DNA of 64,000 bases from Pyrrhosoma nymphula (GCA_963573305.1 OY754333.1:21945013-22009012); one strand, 5' to 3'; shown: positions 33,273 to 45,473, numbered from the stretch's first letter. The notes: generated by a model from the letters alone, not told the origin. Numbers and translations are program-made.

Positions 33273-35073
33273 GAATGGAAGGGATCGGTGAGTCCATGGT
33301 CCTTATATTACATATTATATAGGGACCTTGGGTGAGTCTCTCTACGCTTGCGTTGCGTGCCTCGAGTCTGGGAGAGCAGCAGGGATTTGCAAAGTGGGGG
33401 GGCCTCCCGGCAGGGTGGTCAGTGGGATATATGGGATGTGTTGAGGGGGAGCGAGGGGGGGATAGAATGGAATGCGTGAGAGAAAGGAAGAGCCTACTCG
33501 ACTGTGAGAGGAGAACACGCTCTATGTATACGAGCGCTCCCAAGAGCAGATGCCTCTGGAAAAGACGCGAGGGTCCTTCTGGTGGTGTGGAGGGAGGATA
33601 CGGAAGGGATTATAAAAATAAACAAACCGCCGAAAGAAGATAATGAACCCTGCAGCCTAAGCATGGGAGATAGCGGAAGAAACTGCGGAGTTCTCTCGCT
33701 CGTTGGCTAGCGAGGCGAAGGAAATTAGCCTCCGCAGAGCTAGGGAGGAGTTGGGAGGAGGGGATTTGAGTATCAGTAGTGCAGTAACGCAAGCTTTGCT
33801 GATAACTCAATTGTTATGAGCGTTCCACATCGCTGTCCTTATCGGAAAGAGGAGAAAGAATTTTGCCGTCAAGATAGCTACGGACGAGTTAAGAAAGAGA
33901 CTAGAATAGCAGTAAAAAAAATAATATAGGGTCACTTAGAGCAATAATTAAAATCTGTGCGTCTTACAGTAGATCTTAAGCTGGTGCTTTCGTAAATTTC
34001 TCTTCTAACTGCACAAATAAAGCCTTAGCGCAGAGTATATATACGAGTACATAAGAGTCGAATTTAGTTGCTCCGTATGGTATTTTATGTAATGAATAGT
34101 TGAAATACTTGCTGAAATTGACTTAAATATTGGCGATAAAATCAAAAAGTAATGAATAATTTATAATATATTTTTTTTTTACGATTTGTGCAATTTGAAA
34201 AATGAGTACTCCCGCGCCATGTGCCAGTTAATGGAGAACGTATATGTAAAGCTCTATATTGGGAAAGTACGGACAACGCAAACACAACAGACCTATCCAA
34301 TACATGTGTGGAAGATAGTGAGTAAACATGTTTAAACAAGAAAAATATAAAAGAAATGTTTTCACACAAGGGATGATATTATATCAATCCATGAAAAACT
34401 AAAGATGAGGAGAATGCCTATTAATGTTAGTCAACCGCAAATAGAATAACATAATCGCATTATATTAATGCCTCAACTTCATGTTTGGTAGCGTATGTAT
34501 AGTCCTGCAAAGTAATTACAATACGATAAATGCAATTACAAATTAATTTCACTCCCAAAAATTTGAAAAGCGCTGTCATTGTACATTTCGGTATTTGCTT
34601 TACTTGTACAACTGAAATCTATTGGGTATGAATTGTATGGTAGCCATTATTGCTTCTTTTTAAATATTTACATAGCCAGCATAAGAATCCGCGAACAATT
34701 TTGAATTATTTGATCCTCCACCATCTCGATGATTCTGCACAAATCACTTATTACAGTGCGAGTGGTTTTTGCCTATCAATTTGTTCTCCATTCAAATGAT
34801 TCATAATGAACCAAAATAAAGCTGTTCTCGATCACTCACGAGTCGTGTGATTCTGCACTCATACCACTCTACCGAAGAATCGCATTTTTCTCGAATGATG
34901 GAGAAGAACTTGATTTGGTTAATTATGAACTATTTGAACGGAAAACGTGATCCAATTCTTTTGGCTAATGCTAATGAATCGTTCAACATGAACGAACCAC
35001 TCATGAACGGCGCGGCTCTACAAAGGGGGCGTTTCCCTAAGAGCGGCCGGCCAGGGACCCTACGCGTGTCTCA
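33273..35073. other. No supported gene
   Basis: About 1.8 kb. A purine-rich patch at 33380-33790 yields several overlapping frames on both strands, none with a known domain. The rest is AT-rich. Confidence 0.4.
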
Positions 35074-35449
35074 CCAGGGGGGTTATTTTGTAACCCTAAT
35101 TAAGTGAGGAGAATAAGTCATAAAATGTGGAAAATTACGTCGTTTTTCGTAGTTCAACTCCGCCACCCAGGCGCCGCGGCGTACCATCTTCGGCTCTTAA
35201 GTAGTGAACTGCCGGTCTATTTATTTCATTCATCCGCTCTTTCGAGTCTTGATCCGTATCTTTCGACTTCTGATCCGTTTCATTTGGCTCCACATTTCAT
35301 TAGTTCCATTTCACCTGTCATTAGGAACGTGAAATGGAGTCACCATCAGACCTTAGCCGATCGTGAACCGATCATTAAGAGAGCGAAACAGATCTCCCGC
35401 CTTCCCGCAAAGAGTCATTAAATAGGTGAGATTACAAAATAACCCCCCA
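35074..35449. mobile_element. MITE M3 (GGGGGGTTATTTTGTAA TIR)
   Basis: The left end CAGGGGGGTTATTTTGTAAC and the reversed right end CTGGGGGGTTATTTTGTAAT form a 17-bp or longer TIR. The terminus resembles those of M1 and M2, but the interior differs. No coding frame was recognised. Confidence 0.75.
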
Positions 35450-35854
35450 GGGGCCTGATTCTGATGCTTTCCCGATGTTCAACTTTTCCACCAAAACGTC
35501 ATGACTTTCCGACACTACGTCATCATGTTCCACCTTCCACCATAGAATCGTTCACTACATCGTTCATCGTTCAATGTCTGGTGGAGAGTCAAGCTTCCCT
35601 TCCACCCGTCATCCACTTGGTGGAACAGCGCTAGTGTCGTCGTGGAAACTTTCCGACGGAAGTAAGCGTGCGGAAGGTAGACATTGTTTTGTTCGCGTTT
35701 TCGAGGTAAGTTGGACATCGGCATAAGTTTGTGACGTTCGGCTCTCCAGAGGGGGTCATTGAGTCGTTAATTGAACGGATCAAGAGTCTTTCAATGAACG
35801 AATGGTGGAACTTTCCACCAGTCATTGACTGGTGGAAGATCAGAATCTGGCCCC
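35450..35854. mobile_element. MITE M4 (GGGGCCNGATTCTGAT TIR)
   Basis: The left end GGGGCCTGATTCTGATGCTT and the reversed right end GGGGCCAGATTCTGATCTTC are inverted. Many CTTTCCACC/GGTGGAA motifs in both directions fill the subterminal regions. It abuts M3 with no spacer. Confidence 0.7.
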
Positions 35855-36019
35855 AGTTCCTGCGAGCGTAAGCTAAATCCACTCATTTCTGGTTACCTAT
35901 ATATTTCCCTAGTTTACCTTTTTTTCTTACCAAAATGGATAATAAAAGGCTAATTACTGAAGGTCTTTGGCCAAAGGTCAATTCACTTCCCTTTATAACT
36001 TTTTAGAGACATTTAAAAG
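35855..36019. other. Spacer
   Basis: Short AT-rich stretch, no feature. Confidence 0.4.
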
Positions 36020-36840
36020 AAGATCAGGCATCACTGCAATTGAAACGCTGCTCCAAGCATTGGCTGATATACAGCTAAATATTTTATAATTCACTGGAAG
36101 AATTGGAATTCATTGATGACATCGAAATTCACGCCGAGGACAGGTGGTATTCTGTAGCCTTCTTTTATGAAGTAAAAACAAAGGCGTTGATTCCAATTGA
36201 GGAAGAAAGGGAGAAGACTCATCCCGAAAATCGAGCGTCTGACATTGGAGCAGACCCACTCAGCTTCCATTCCTTCTTTAGCTGAAAACAAATGGGAAAT
36301 ACGAATCCCGAATATCAACCTGCCAATATTTGCGGGAGATGTCACTCAGTTTAGACACTTCTATGGCATTTTCAGCAGCCTATTTGTTAATAACCAATCG
36401 TTAGATGATATTCAACGATTTCACTATTTGCTTATTTCGGTGATGGCAGAAGCTCATAAAGTAATGGAAAATTTACTTGCCATTGGTGACAATTTCGATG
36501 TTGCATGGAATTTAACCCGCCGTCGTTGAGACAATCCAGGTCTAATTGCTACTGCGAATATCAAACAGTTATTGCATTTGCCAAATGTCAATAAGCAATC
36601 TGCAGCTCATCTAAGAGCGTTGCTTAATCAAGCATTAAGTAATATGAACGCCATTAAGGCGATTGACCTCCAAATACCGGTGCATGAATTGCTAATTACG
36701 CAGTTAATTCTTGAAATAATAGATACTGCTATAAAAAGGGATTGGGAAGCTCAAGCAACGGCGTCAGAAAATCCACTGGCTTTGGAAGTTTTGTTTTAAT
36801 TTTTGGAAACGAGAAGCAAGGCAATGAGGCCATGATTCCT
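36020..36840 (+). pseudogene. BEL/Pao retrotransposon gag fragment (DUF1759 type), broken
   Basis: The plus strand carries a gag-like protein in two frames. An N-terminal piece (36103-36285) shifts near 36200-36285 into a frame reading LPIFAGDVTQFRHFYGIFSS, VNNQSLDDIQRFHYLLISV and NFDVAWNLTRRR. It meets a TGA at 36527 and resumes DNPGLIATANIKQLLHLPNV. The pattern LPxFxGDxxxFxxFxxxFxSLxxNNxSLxDIxxFxYL..A(W)xxL..RxDNPxLI is that of the BEL/Pao gag domain Pfam names DUF1759. Gag would coat the retrotransposon RNA. No protease or polymerase follows and no LTR is recognised, so it is a decayed partial copy. Confidence 0.8.
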
Positions 36841-37034
36841 GATCAAGGAAGGCAGTTGCGCAAGCAGTGCATCGTGGCAGCGACGGTTTAGTGCAAGTGG
36901 CTCCGTACATATAAGAGCCCAATGATTAAACTTTCCCCCTTACCAGTAGCGTAATGAGAACAGTCGGTATCTTTCACTAAATTCGTTGTGTTTGTTTAAA
37001 GGACTTTGGGAAAAGAAATTATATTCCTTTTGTT
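36841..37034. other. Spacer after gag
   Basis: May include a little more decayed gag, but no motif is readable. Confidence 0.35.
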
Positions 37035-37165
37035 TGCTTACGCTGAGATAAAGAAAGATATACTAGGGGTAGATAGGGCGCTGCAAGTGTAGGAATCTGT
37101 TGTATTTTCTCTGAATTTCATCACAACATACCTGTAGCCAGTAGGTTACTCAGGTGATGATGATG
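37035..37165 (+). repeat. LINE-A 3' UTR fragment 1
   Basis: Reads TTACGCTGAGATAAAGAAAG, then TCTGAATTTCATCACAACAT and AGTAGGTTACTCAGGTGATG, ending in a GAT-rich tail. It matches the LINE-A tail at 27740-27870. Confidence 0.75.
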
Positions 37166-37281
37166 ATTATGATGAAAATTGTTAGTGTTGGTGCTGTTGT
37201 GGAATGAATCCACGTTAGACATTTTAGTAGCTTAATCTGACTAATGAGTGATATTTATCTTTGTATAAATTTTATTACTAA

Positions 37282-37418
37282 AGGTAGGACTTACGCTGGG
37301 ATGAATAAAGAAATAATAGAGGTAGAAAGGGCACTACACGTGTAGGAATCTGTTGTATTTTCTCTGACTTTCGTCACAACCTACCTCAAACCGGTAGATT
37401 ACTCAGATGATGATGATG
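37282..37418 (+). repeat. LINE-A 3' UTR fragment 2
   Basis: A second, closer match to the same tail (CTTTCGTCACAACCTACCTC, AAACCGGTAGATTACTCAGA) with a GATGATGATG end, in the same orientation about 245 bp after fragment 1. Confidence 0.8.
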
Positions 37419-38578
37419 GTATGTTTTCGCATGGAGCAAATATCCGGTGGAGGCGACGGTGCCGCCCATTAGGATCCTCAAAGCAGAACCCTGCGGCGGG
37501 GAACGAACCCTTGTGTGAAATAATTTTATGTCGTGGTCGGACCCTCTCCGGTCAGCGTGGACCAGCAAGGGCGGCCTCCCCCTATTCCATGGGCGGACCT
37601 CCCTCGCCGCAGTCTGAACCCCTACCACTGGACAGCACATCTGCTCTATATACGCGTGATTCATTCATGTTTTTTTAATTCTGTTTATTGTGTTGTAATG
37701 AGTGTAACCATTTGCTAGTATTTTTTAGAAGATTGGATCCGGTTTGAACCACGAATTTTGCGTGAGCGAAAACCTTATCTTCGTTAGTAATTAATGTATT
37801 TTATGAACACTTATAATTAATTTCTTCTTTTTATTTTCTTGAGTTTTGGTCAATTTGCCAACAATAAAACACCAACCAATTTATTTTGTTGGTGTTTTTT
37901 TTTGTTCCCAAGAAACTGTTTTCATTTATCCTGTAACTGGAATGGTTGACATCTCTCAAACCAACTTGTTAATATATAGTTAAAATTCACAGGGGTTAAG
38001 GTGAGCTTTCGTCTCGCCAGCGTGAACGTGATTTTAACTCACTTTCAACAGACATATCGACACCAAATTCACCTCACTTATATTGAAAACCTGCGAATTT
38101 GTAAAATACTTTCAACGTAACAATACATAGGAATGGCAACGTAACACTTAGGAATGGCTAACTTTCAAACCTGAGAAGTGCGTTTTTTCCTCTCCGCCAC
38201 ACTGGGATGCCGTTTCGCTTTCTCCACGGTAGATGACGTAGTGTTCGAGTAGTTGCTCCTCTTCCCTATACACACCTCTCCTTCACAATTTCTTTCCGCC
38301 TTCCACTCAAAACTCGCCCCGTTAAAGCCATTTATTTCAATACAATTCCATTCATTCCACCGCACTTATCACTGCTAATTTCACTGCAAATGGAGGATGT
38401 ACACTTCCTTATCTGGCAGGGAACACAATTCTACTACTTGGTAATCCCTTTAATGATTTGTTGAAAAGAGAGAACATATTTTTATAGCGTTTACCCTCAG
38501 TTAAACAAAATAATTTAAGGAGCAATTTCTTCAAGCTGAGTCAACTGATTTTGATGAAATAAAATGTATCTGATAATT
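37419..38578. other. No supported gene
   Basis: A GC-rich patch at 37430-37640 gives overlapping frames without known motifs. A hairpin with arms AAAACACCAAC and GTTGGTGTTTT lies at 37866-37898. Confidence 0.4.
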
Positions 38579-39161
38579 TATGGGGTGTGATAAAAAAATA
38601 ACGGGAATTTTCGTTTTTATTAAAGAACATTTTTGTATAAATCAATATCATATTTGTCCCCTTTAAAGTAATTCCCCTTAGATATATGCTATATATAGAC
38701 TATATGCATGTGCGATCGGTTTTCCCAATCTTGGAAGTACTTCTGTAACTCACTTTTCGGAGTTCAGCTTCTTCTGTGATTCTGTTTTTATCTCACCAAT
38801 GGTGTCAAAACGGTCGTTTCATGGTTCTCTTCAGCCTCGGAAATAGAAAGAAGTCCCAGGGGGCCATATCCTGCGTATACGGTGGCTGAGGCAAAATAAC
38901 GATTTGTTAACGACCAAAACATCACGAATAAGCAGTGAGGTGTGAGCGGGAGCATTATGGTGGTGCAATTTCCTTGAGTTGTTTTGCCGCAATTCTGGAC
39001 GTTTTCGTTGGATTGCTTCACGCAAACGGCGTAAAACTTCCAGGTGGCATTCCTTATTGCCCGTACGACCATATGGCAGTCATGTGACAATTATTGAAAA
39101 TCGGAATTATAAATCCCGCGAAATTTAAAAATTCCCATTATTTTTTTTATCACACCTCGTA
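38579..39161 (-). mobile_element. Internally deleted mariner element
   Basis: TA dinucleotides at 38579-38580 and 39160-39161 flank a 579-bp element. The left end starts TGGGGTGTGATAAAAAAATA and the reversed right end CGAGGTGTGATAAAAAAAAT. The mariner TA target and TIR style, and the transposase remnant inside, agree. A complete mariner is about 1.3 kb, so more than half is missing. Confidence 0.85.
38640..39070 (-). pseudogene. mariner transposase C-terminal half, broken
   Basis: The minus strand, with frame changes, reads LREAIQRKRPELRQNNSRKL, then HHHNAPAHTSLLIRDVLV, then the block around PPGTSFYFRG and finally a QDWEK-like terminus. In mariner transposases the HHDNAPAHTS motif supplies the second catalytic Asp; here it is HHHNAPAH, so the Asp has become His. 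The 5' half with the first Asp is missing. The protein would have cut and joined DNA at TA sites. Confidence 0.8.
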
Positions 39162-39419
39162 TATTAATGTTGTCAAAATTAACTGCTTGAAAATTCGATG
39201 TCCAAGCCATCAATTTTAAGCGGAAAAAGTTGACTTTTTTCAAACTAAATTTATTGTAAAAGTACATCTACATACAGGAGAAAAAATATATACTCACATG
39301 AGTGAACGTAGAAACAAATGCGATATGCATTTAATTTCATTTCATTCATTCTACCAGCTGATTGGTAGGTTCTTGGACAGTCCCCATTCTGCATCCCAAC
39401 CTCATAGACATTGTCTCGC
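39162..39419. other. Spacer
   Basis: No feature recognised. Confidence 0.4.
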
Positions 39420-39975
39420 TTTCCCTCCTAATGATGTCCCGCCATTAGATCCCTCTTCAATTCTTCATATCTTCTACCTCCTCTTATTTCGTCCAGAATA
39501 CCTATCCTTCTCCTTCCTCTTCCACGCTTCCCCAGTGTTCTCCCCTCTATCACTCTCTTCAACATGCCCTCTCCTCTCAAAACCTCCTCCATCCATCTCT
39601 TCTGCCTTCTCCGAACCTCTGCCATAAGCTTCCTCTCCTCGTTGACCATATCCAATACCTCCTCGTTCGTCTTTCTCGCATCCAGCTAACCTTCTCCATC
39701 CTTCCCCAAACCCACATCTCAAACGCCTCAAGTCTACGCACATCCTCCCTTCGCAATGACCAAATTTCCGACCCATATATCGCCACGCTCCATATTAAAG
39801 TTTTCACCAGCCTCTTCTTTACGTCTCTTCTCAGACCCCCCCTCATCAATTCCCTTCTCTTCGAAAATGCTTCTTTAGTTAGCACAATTCTGCATCTGAT
39901 GTCCTTACCACTAAACCCATTCTCCTCTAAAATACTACCCAGATACGTAAACTGCTCGATCTGCTCTATCTTCTA
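39420..39975 (-). pseudogene. LINE-A RT C-terminal fragment, minus strand
   Basis: The minus strand reads LTKEAFSKRRELMRGGLRRD, VKKRLVKTLIWSVAIYGSEI and LRREDVRRLEAFEMWVWGRM. After a frame change it reads EEVLDMVNEERKLMAEVRRR and KRGRGRRRIGILDEI. It is very close to the C-terminal part of the full-length copy at 57.2-57.7 kb. It lacks the polymerase catalytic region and has at least two frameshifts. Confidence 0.85.
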
Positions 39976-40500
39976 AGATCGGTTGAATCAACTTGATATC
40001 AATAGCAGCAAGATGAGCTTCTTTAACTCGATGGACTAGACTTTTTTTTACAGAAAGTGCGTGACAAGTGTCTTTAAGTAAGAGTTGATTGCGTCCCAGA
40101 GGTTTATGGAAGAATTCCGCGACTAGCCATGAAAGAAACAGCCGGTCGAAGAAAAAATATGGTATTTCGCCAGCCGGCTCTATTTCACCGGCCTAATTAA
40201 TTAGAGATTAGCGGATTAGCGCCAGAGGGGTGCGTAGTGGTTTCAGTGGTATGGGAGGGGAGGGGAGCCGGTTGGCTCCACTTTGCGGCAACGGCGGTGG
40301 TCGACGACCGCTTCCTGCATGTGTGGGCACTCAAAAAAATCAGGAAGGGACCTCCTTGTGGAGGTTGCGCCGCAAACTAAAATTATGTGCATACATACGC
40401 CTCTTTTCCGTATTCGTGTTACTTATCGAAAATAGTTTCTATGTGGATTTTACTAAAAGAGGTAGTCTAGTACGTTGGAGGAAAATGTGGCGTAGTAGAA
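39976..40500. other. No supported gene
   Basis: A 106-residue frame at 40230-40550 runs into the M8 repeat and has no domain. Confidence 0.4.
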
Positions 40501-41066
40501 AGGGCATTAAGGAGGTTCCGCCAGACTGTGTGAGTCAAAACAAATACTAAATTCCACATTTTTTATATTTTGTCCAAAAAATCCTGATTTCACTGATGAA
40601 ATGCGTTACCTACAGAAACCCAAAAGTAAGGAACAAAATTTGCAAATTATTCCACGAAAGTATTTTAAATTATCACTTTTTCCAGCCCTAGGAGCCGACT
40701 GCAGTGTCATTTCCAACGAATTACCGCATTTTGACTTCAATTACGGCAGTAATGTCTTAATAACTAAGGAAGTAAGTTGGTAAGATGCCTATATTACATT
40801 TTTATTCAATACCTCTGGATTATTTCCTTCTTATAAATAGTTTTCCGCAAAAATGGCATTTATATTTTATGGAAAAATACTATTTTCCCCCGTGTTTCTC
40901 TCATACTCCCATTGAACACCATGTAATTTCAAGTTCAATTAGAGAGTAATATAGCGTGGAAAGTTATTATTTTGTTGTTCATATCAGATAGAGGAAAACG
41001 TTTTCTACAAGTAGACAGAATATGAATAAAATGACATTTAAGTCATTTTACGGTGGAACCACTTTA
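40501..41066 (+). repeat. Family M8 repeat, best copy
   Basis: The left end is TTAAGGAGGTTCCGCCAGAC and the reverse complement of the right end is AGTGGTTCCACCGTAAAATG, giving a short TIR of GNGGTTCCRCC type. The copy at 31498-32055 is inverted relative to it. Its core recurs at 1010, 43590, 58855 and 60150. No protein is encoded. Confidence 0.75.
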
Positions 41067-43589
41067 AAGTGACTGGAGCGGTAATCGTTGGTCATTGTGT
41101 GTACATTTTAATAATAATTTTTCAAGTAAGTCGATGAAACGTTCTTGGGCCAAATTTCATCTGTTTATGTGTTGAAACTCACCGCACAGGCAGAAATGGA
41201 AATGACACAGTTTATATATTTCACATATTTTCCTTAATTAAAGCATGTTGTGACTAGGGTTTTTGGCACGGTATTCGTAATTTAGACGAAAATTGTATTC
41301 AGACATGTTTTTTTCGAACCATTAACTGGGTTTGACACGTTTTACTTTTAAATCAACCATAAAAATTATGTGATATGTATTATTTTGCTTTTAGAAGAAC
41401 AGATGAGCATTGGTAATCGAATTATTACAAAAAAATAACTCATGTGCCATAAGACTACATGTTATAATAGCATTAAATGCCAAAAGAAAAAAACAAATTT
41501 GTATGATGCAATTTTTTTTTAATTTTTCTATAGATGTTTAATATTACCAATGAGAACTTGTGTAAAGTTTCCAGCAAATCTGCTCATAAACAAATTTCTC
41601 CAACGACCTTAATCTAAATTTTGGATCGATATACTGCCGTCTGCCCTTCCAACCATATCGAAGGTAAGTGCCTCTTAATATTGGAAGCTATCTGTTGATG
41701 ATGCTGATGCTAGTGGAGATCGGAACATATCAGCGCACTTTAGTATACAGGAGCGACTATGAAGGAGGTGATGTGAGCTGGCGAAACTTTATTTAAGTTG
41801 ATGGTAGGCAGCATTGTGTAGATTCGCAACTGTCACAACCAAATGCTTTGAGTATCTACAATATATGTAAAATGCTACGCGTAGGTACGCACGTATGATT
41901 CAGTTGCCTGGCGTAGTGATTCAGATCTACGCCAATAGATGGGAAGTGAGCTCCCACATACGCCCTTCATTAACTGACCCATGGCGCGGGCGTATGTAGT
42001 TTTCAAAGTACACAAAAGGGAAACTGCTTAGCAACAGCTCCGCCTGCTCCACCAAAATGTTGTATACAAAGAAATCTTTGGCACTTAGATATTATACATA
42101 TATTGTGTACCATAGTTTCATATATTATTTTCATTGGAAATATGAAATGCAAATTAATTTCTATTTAATTATTTACTTTATTCATTACTTTTTGGCAATT
42201 TTGCCAATGTTTTAGCCTTTTCAGCGGGCTTTTCAACGAGTAGTTATATAAGTCGTTCATTAAATATATTTGAACACGTAAGCTTTTTACCCCAGAGCCA
42301 TTAACGTCTTGACATTATCCATGTTTGACACCTTTGCTGATAGTAAACTAAAAAAAAACAATCGCAAATGCGATCACCGAGGCTCTTTTGTTGTTTAGTG
42401 CACATCAACCCTGCTCCCGATTTGTTTAGAAGGGCGCTGCCTATTGCTCAGGGTTTGAAACTAATGGAAGGCAGTCGCGGAGTTAGCAGCGAAGCGGAGC
42501 GAATAATTAGCTCCCAATATATGTTTCTTTATCCCAGTTCACGTCCTTCATGCTGTTCAAACATGATACGGTTCATTCTCCCTGGTTTTAATACAATCTC
42601 CCGAGTCTACCTCTACCGACATAGAATGCTAACTTTTGAAAAGGTTTCCTGATCTATTTTTCATAAAATCGGTTTTACCCCGACATTAGTAGTGTGTTTA
42701 GTATGTATGGTTTAGATGGAAAATGGTGATCCTAGGTGTAGTAAGAAAACTGTTTTTAGTATATTTTCGTAATTTTCATTTTAATTCAAGTTTAATGTTT
42801 GTTGTATCCTTACTACGATTTATTTTTTATGCTTCCATTGATCAAATTTATGCATTAGTTTTGCTCTGCCATGACGCCAGCATAACGAACCCTTGCTTGC
42901 GAATGTTTTGTTTTAAACTCTTTGATTTTTTTTTTCAAATTAAATTAATAAAAACATAGTTAAAACCCTCGATATTTAGTGTCGCATAAACTTTTTACAG
43001 CCTTTTTCGTGATAAAGTTTACTTCCATTCTGTTGCAATTATTACTGGTTTAAGAGTATGGTATTTTTAGACAGTTATTCCGAATTTCACTCAGAAAAAT
43101 TGATTCAGAACGGAGTCGCTTGTATGGCAGCTTTATGGGTCACTTCAACTTGTTAAAACAATCACCTGTTGGGAAATAATTTATCAACGCCCGATAACAA
43201 CCTTTAGCGGTCGGAGTAAACTTTTCAGCCGTGTGTTATCCTTACCACATTCTGAGATATATGCAGGAAGGGGGGTGAAGGGAGGTCCGCGGTGGGCCAG
43301 AGAGGGGAGAAACCTCTGCGGTTTATTTTTTAAAACTCGGCTCCTCTGCTGCTATGTTCGTACGATATTTTTAGATTCTACATCGTCTTCTTTTTCATGT
43401 ATTTGTGAAATGCCGAGGGCAGGAATAGGTTCAAAGGTCAACGTTTTGGCGACTCATGTTTGGTCTTCTTTTTATCCCACCTTCGCATTCAAATTGCTTC
43501 TTCGTGAAATAACTATAAATGCTGATTAATTCATATTCTGGGTGGGTACTGATAAAAAAATAATGTTTCCCCTGTTTATGAACATAAAT
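41067..43589. other. AT-rich DNA, no supported gene
   Basis: About 2.5 kb. Frames at 42368, 42723 and 43233 lack recognisable motifs. Confidence 0.4.
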
Positions 43590-43995
43590 TACAAAATTCT
43601 CGCTTCCACCACTATTTTTTCGCGAATTTAACTTGAATACGTGTCGTTATCGCGCATAACTCTTTTTTCTTTAAGAAACTAATTTTCCCAATGATTGATA
43701 TGGTGATGAAACTGAGATATCCACCCATCTTAGTTTTTGATTGAATATTAAATAATAACTGGAACTGAAGTCAAAACGGGTTATAGAAATAGCGCTGCAG
43801 TCCCTTCTTATCGCTGGAAAATGTGTCACTTTAAAATATATCCGTATAAAAGTCTATATCTTGTGCTTCATTTGCTTTCCTATAGCTAAAGCTTGTTATC
43901 GGTGACAACAGTATTTTTTTTAAACGATACAATGGAAAAGGTAACATTTAGGATTTGTTTTGACTTATACGGTCGCGGAGGAACCTTCTCTATGT
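43590..43995 (-). repeat. Family M8 repeat, diverged copy
   Basis: Same orientation as 31498-32055. Landmarks are GGAACTGAAGTCAAAACGGG, AGCGCTGCAGTCCCTTCTTA, TCGCTGGAAAATGTGTCAC and the end TGACTTATACGGTCGCGGAGGAACCTTCT. Confidence 0.6.
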
Positions 43996-44209
43996 CGTAT
44001 TTGCTTTGTCGCTGAGAAAATTCTTTCCTCCCTTCTTTCACCCTTAGAATCTAAGACTGTCTGTCTACTCCAATGGGTTTCCTGAACGAGGTTTTATGTT
44101 TCCCTAAATATTTGCATGCGATATTGAATGTAACTGTGTGCCTTCGCGCAATTAGTCATTCATGTTCTTCTCACTTGGCATCGTCTTTAAAATCAGACCT
44201 ACAATTATT
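43996..44209. other. Spacer
   Basis: No feature recognised. Confidence 0.4.
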
Positions 44210-45095
44210 ATTAAGGTTATCTACCGGTTAAAATAGGTTGAAATAGTAGTAAAAGAATAATCCTCAATATTTTTACGTGTGATATCTTCCTATATTATTT
44301 CTTTCTTCGTCTAAGCGTACGTCCTACCTTTATTGATCCTGTCAAAAAATCTATTCTCTTTCTTCCAATTACCCGCTTTCCCAACATTAAGTTGCTAAAG
44401 ACCTCTATCGCGATCTTAAGCAACCCATCGCCCTCTTTATTATCTCTCCCAACCACCTCATTTGTCTCTTCCTGAACTTCTCCAGAAAGTAATTACATTG
44501 CTTTACTTGCTGCAGTTTGTGCCCTCCTACTTTATTGGCCAGTCTCGCTTTCTATGTCCTAGGAAATCTCATTACTTTGGTTCTCTTATGATTCCTTATT
44601 TCCCTCTCTGATTTCCTTATGCATCCAATAGAGCTTGTAATCCCTTCGATGATAGAATATCTAACCAAGGCCTGGTTCGCGAATCTAACCTACTTTATCA
44701 GTTGGTCTTCTTCTTTGATTCCCGCATATTACTATTCTCATGCCTCTATTACCATTTCCTCGGCATCAGTGTTCAAAAGCAAAGGCGACAGCGGGCAGCC
44801 TTGCGATACTCCGCGACCTATAGCTGCCCTCCCTGACTCTCCGCCAGCCTCCCTGAACTGTGCCCTTTGGGTCATATATATGTTTCGGATGAGTATCTTA
44901 TCTCGCCAATCTGTTCCCATTTTCTAGAGTATCTGCATTATTTTTTCCCAATTTATTCTGTAAAGCGTCTTTTCGAAATCAACTGAGCAAGCAAAAACAT
45001 CCTCATCATACTCTAATGTTTCTTTCTATAAGTGTTCTCATCGTCGCAATCGCATCCCAAGTTGCCCTCCCCATTACTGACCCAAACTGGTCATC
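44210..45095 (-). pseudogene. LINE-A RT fragment with QGCPLSPLL motif, minus strand
   Basis: From about 45090 the minus strand reads DDQFGSVMGRATWDAIATMR, then across frame changes WRDKILIRNIYMTQRAQFRE and GRGVSQGCPLSPLLLNTDAE. The region where FADD should follow is degraded, then KVMRFPRT and GGHKLQQV are visible, and the 3' end carries an ACCGGTAGATAA tail near 44220. QGCPLSPLL is RT motif 4, before the catalytic FADD box. It spans more of the RT than the other fragments but is broken in several places. Confidence 0.75.
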
Positions 45096-45270
45096 ACCCA
45101 AGGTGATTCATATAATTCACCATAACTTCGTGACTTCATGTACAATTGAAACAAATTTGGTATTGGTTAATCGGGTCTACAACTACGCTGCGAGCATCAA
45201 ATTTATTTTTCGCCGCGCATGCACGTGGCGGGGAGGAGCGGCCATTTTGGGCGTGGAGACATTTACGTAT
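45096..45270. other. Spacer
   Basis: No feature recognised. Confidence 0.4.
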
Positions 45271-45316
45271 ACTACCCTGCGAGCCGCCGCATGAGCGTGT
45301 GGCAGAGGGTGTTAGG
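45271..45316 (-). repeat. Repeat S, core only
   Basis: The reverse complement reads CACCCTCTGCCACACGCTCA, TGCGGCGGCTCGCAGGGTAG. The stem CTGC/GCAG and the GGCTCGCAGGGTA block are kept. Confidence 0.55.
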
Positions 45317-45473
45317 ATAACAGCCGTGTAAGGGTGTAAAGGAGAATGCTATAAGGAAGTGAAAAGGTACAGTGTATTTTGGGAGTGTTTTGATTTGAGT
45401 GGATCTTACTTTATATTATGATCACGTATTGTTCGCAGAAAGAACGATTATTTGTGCCTATCTGTTCGACAAC

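Noticed and set aside
33332..33710. Overlapping 103- and 68-residue frames in a purine-rich patch
   Set aside because: Both strands are open because of composition; no recognisable domain.
37866..37898. Hairpin followed by T-run resembling a bacterial terminator
   Set aside because: The window is eukaryotic mobile-element DNA, and a rho-independent terminator has no role here.
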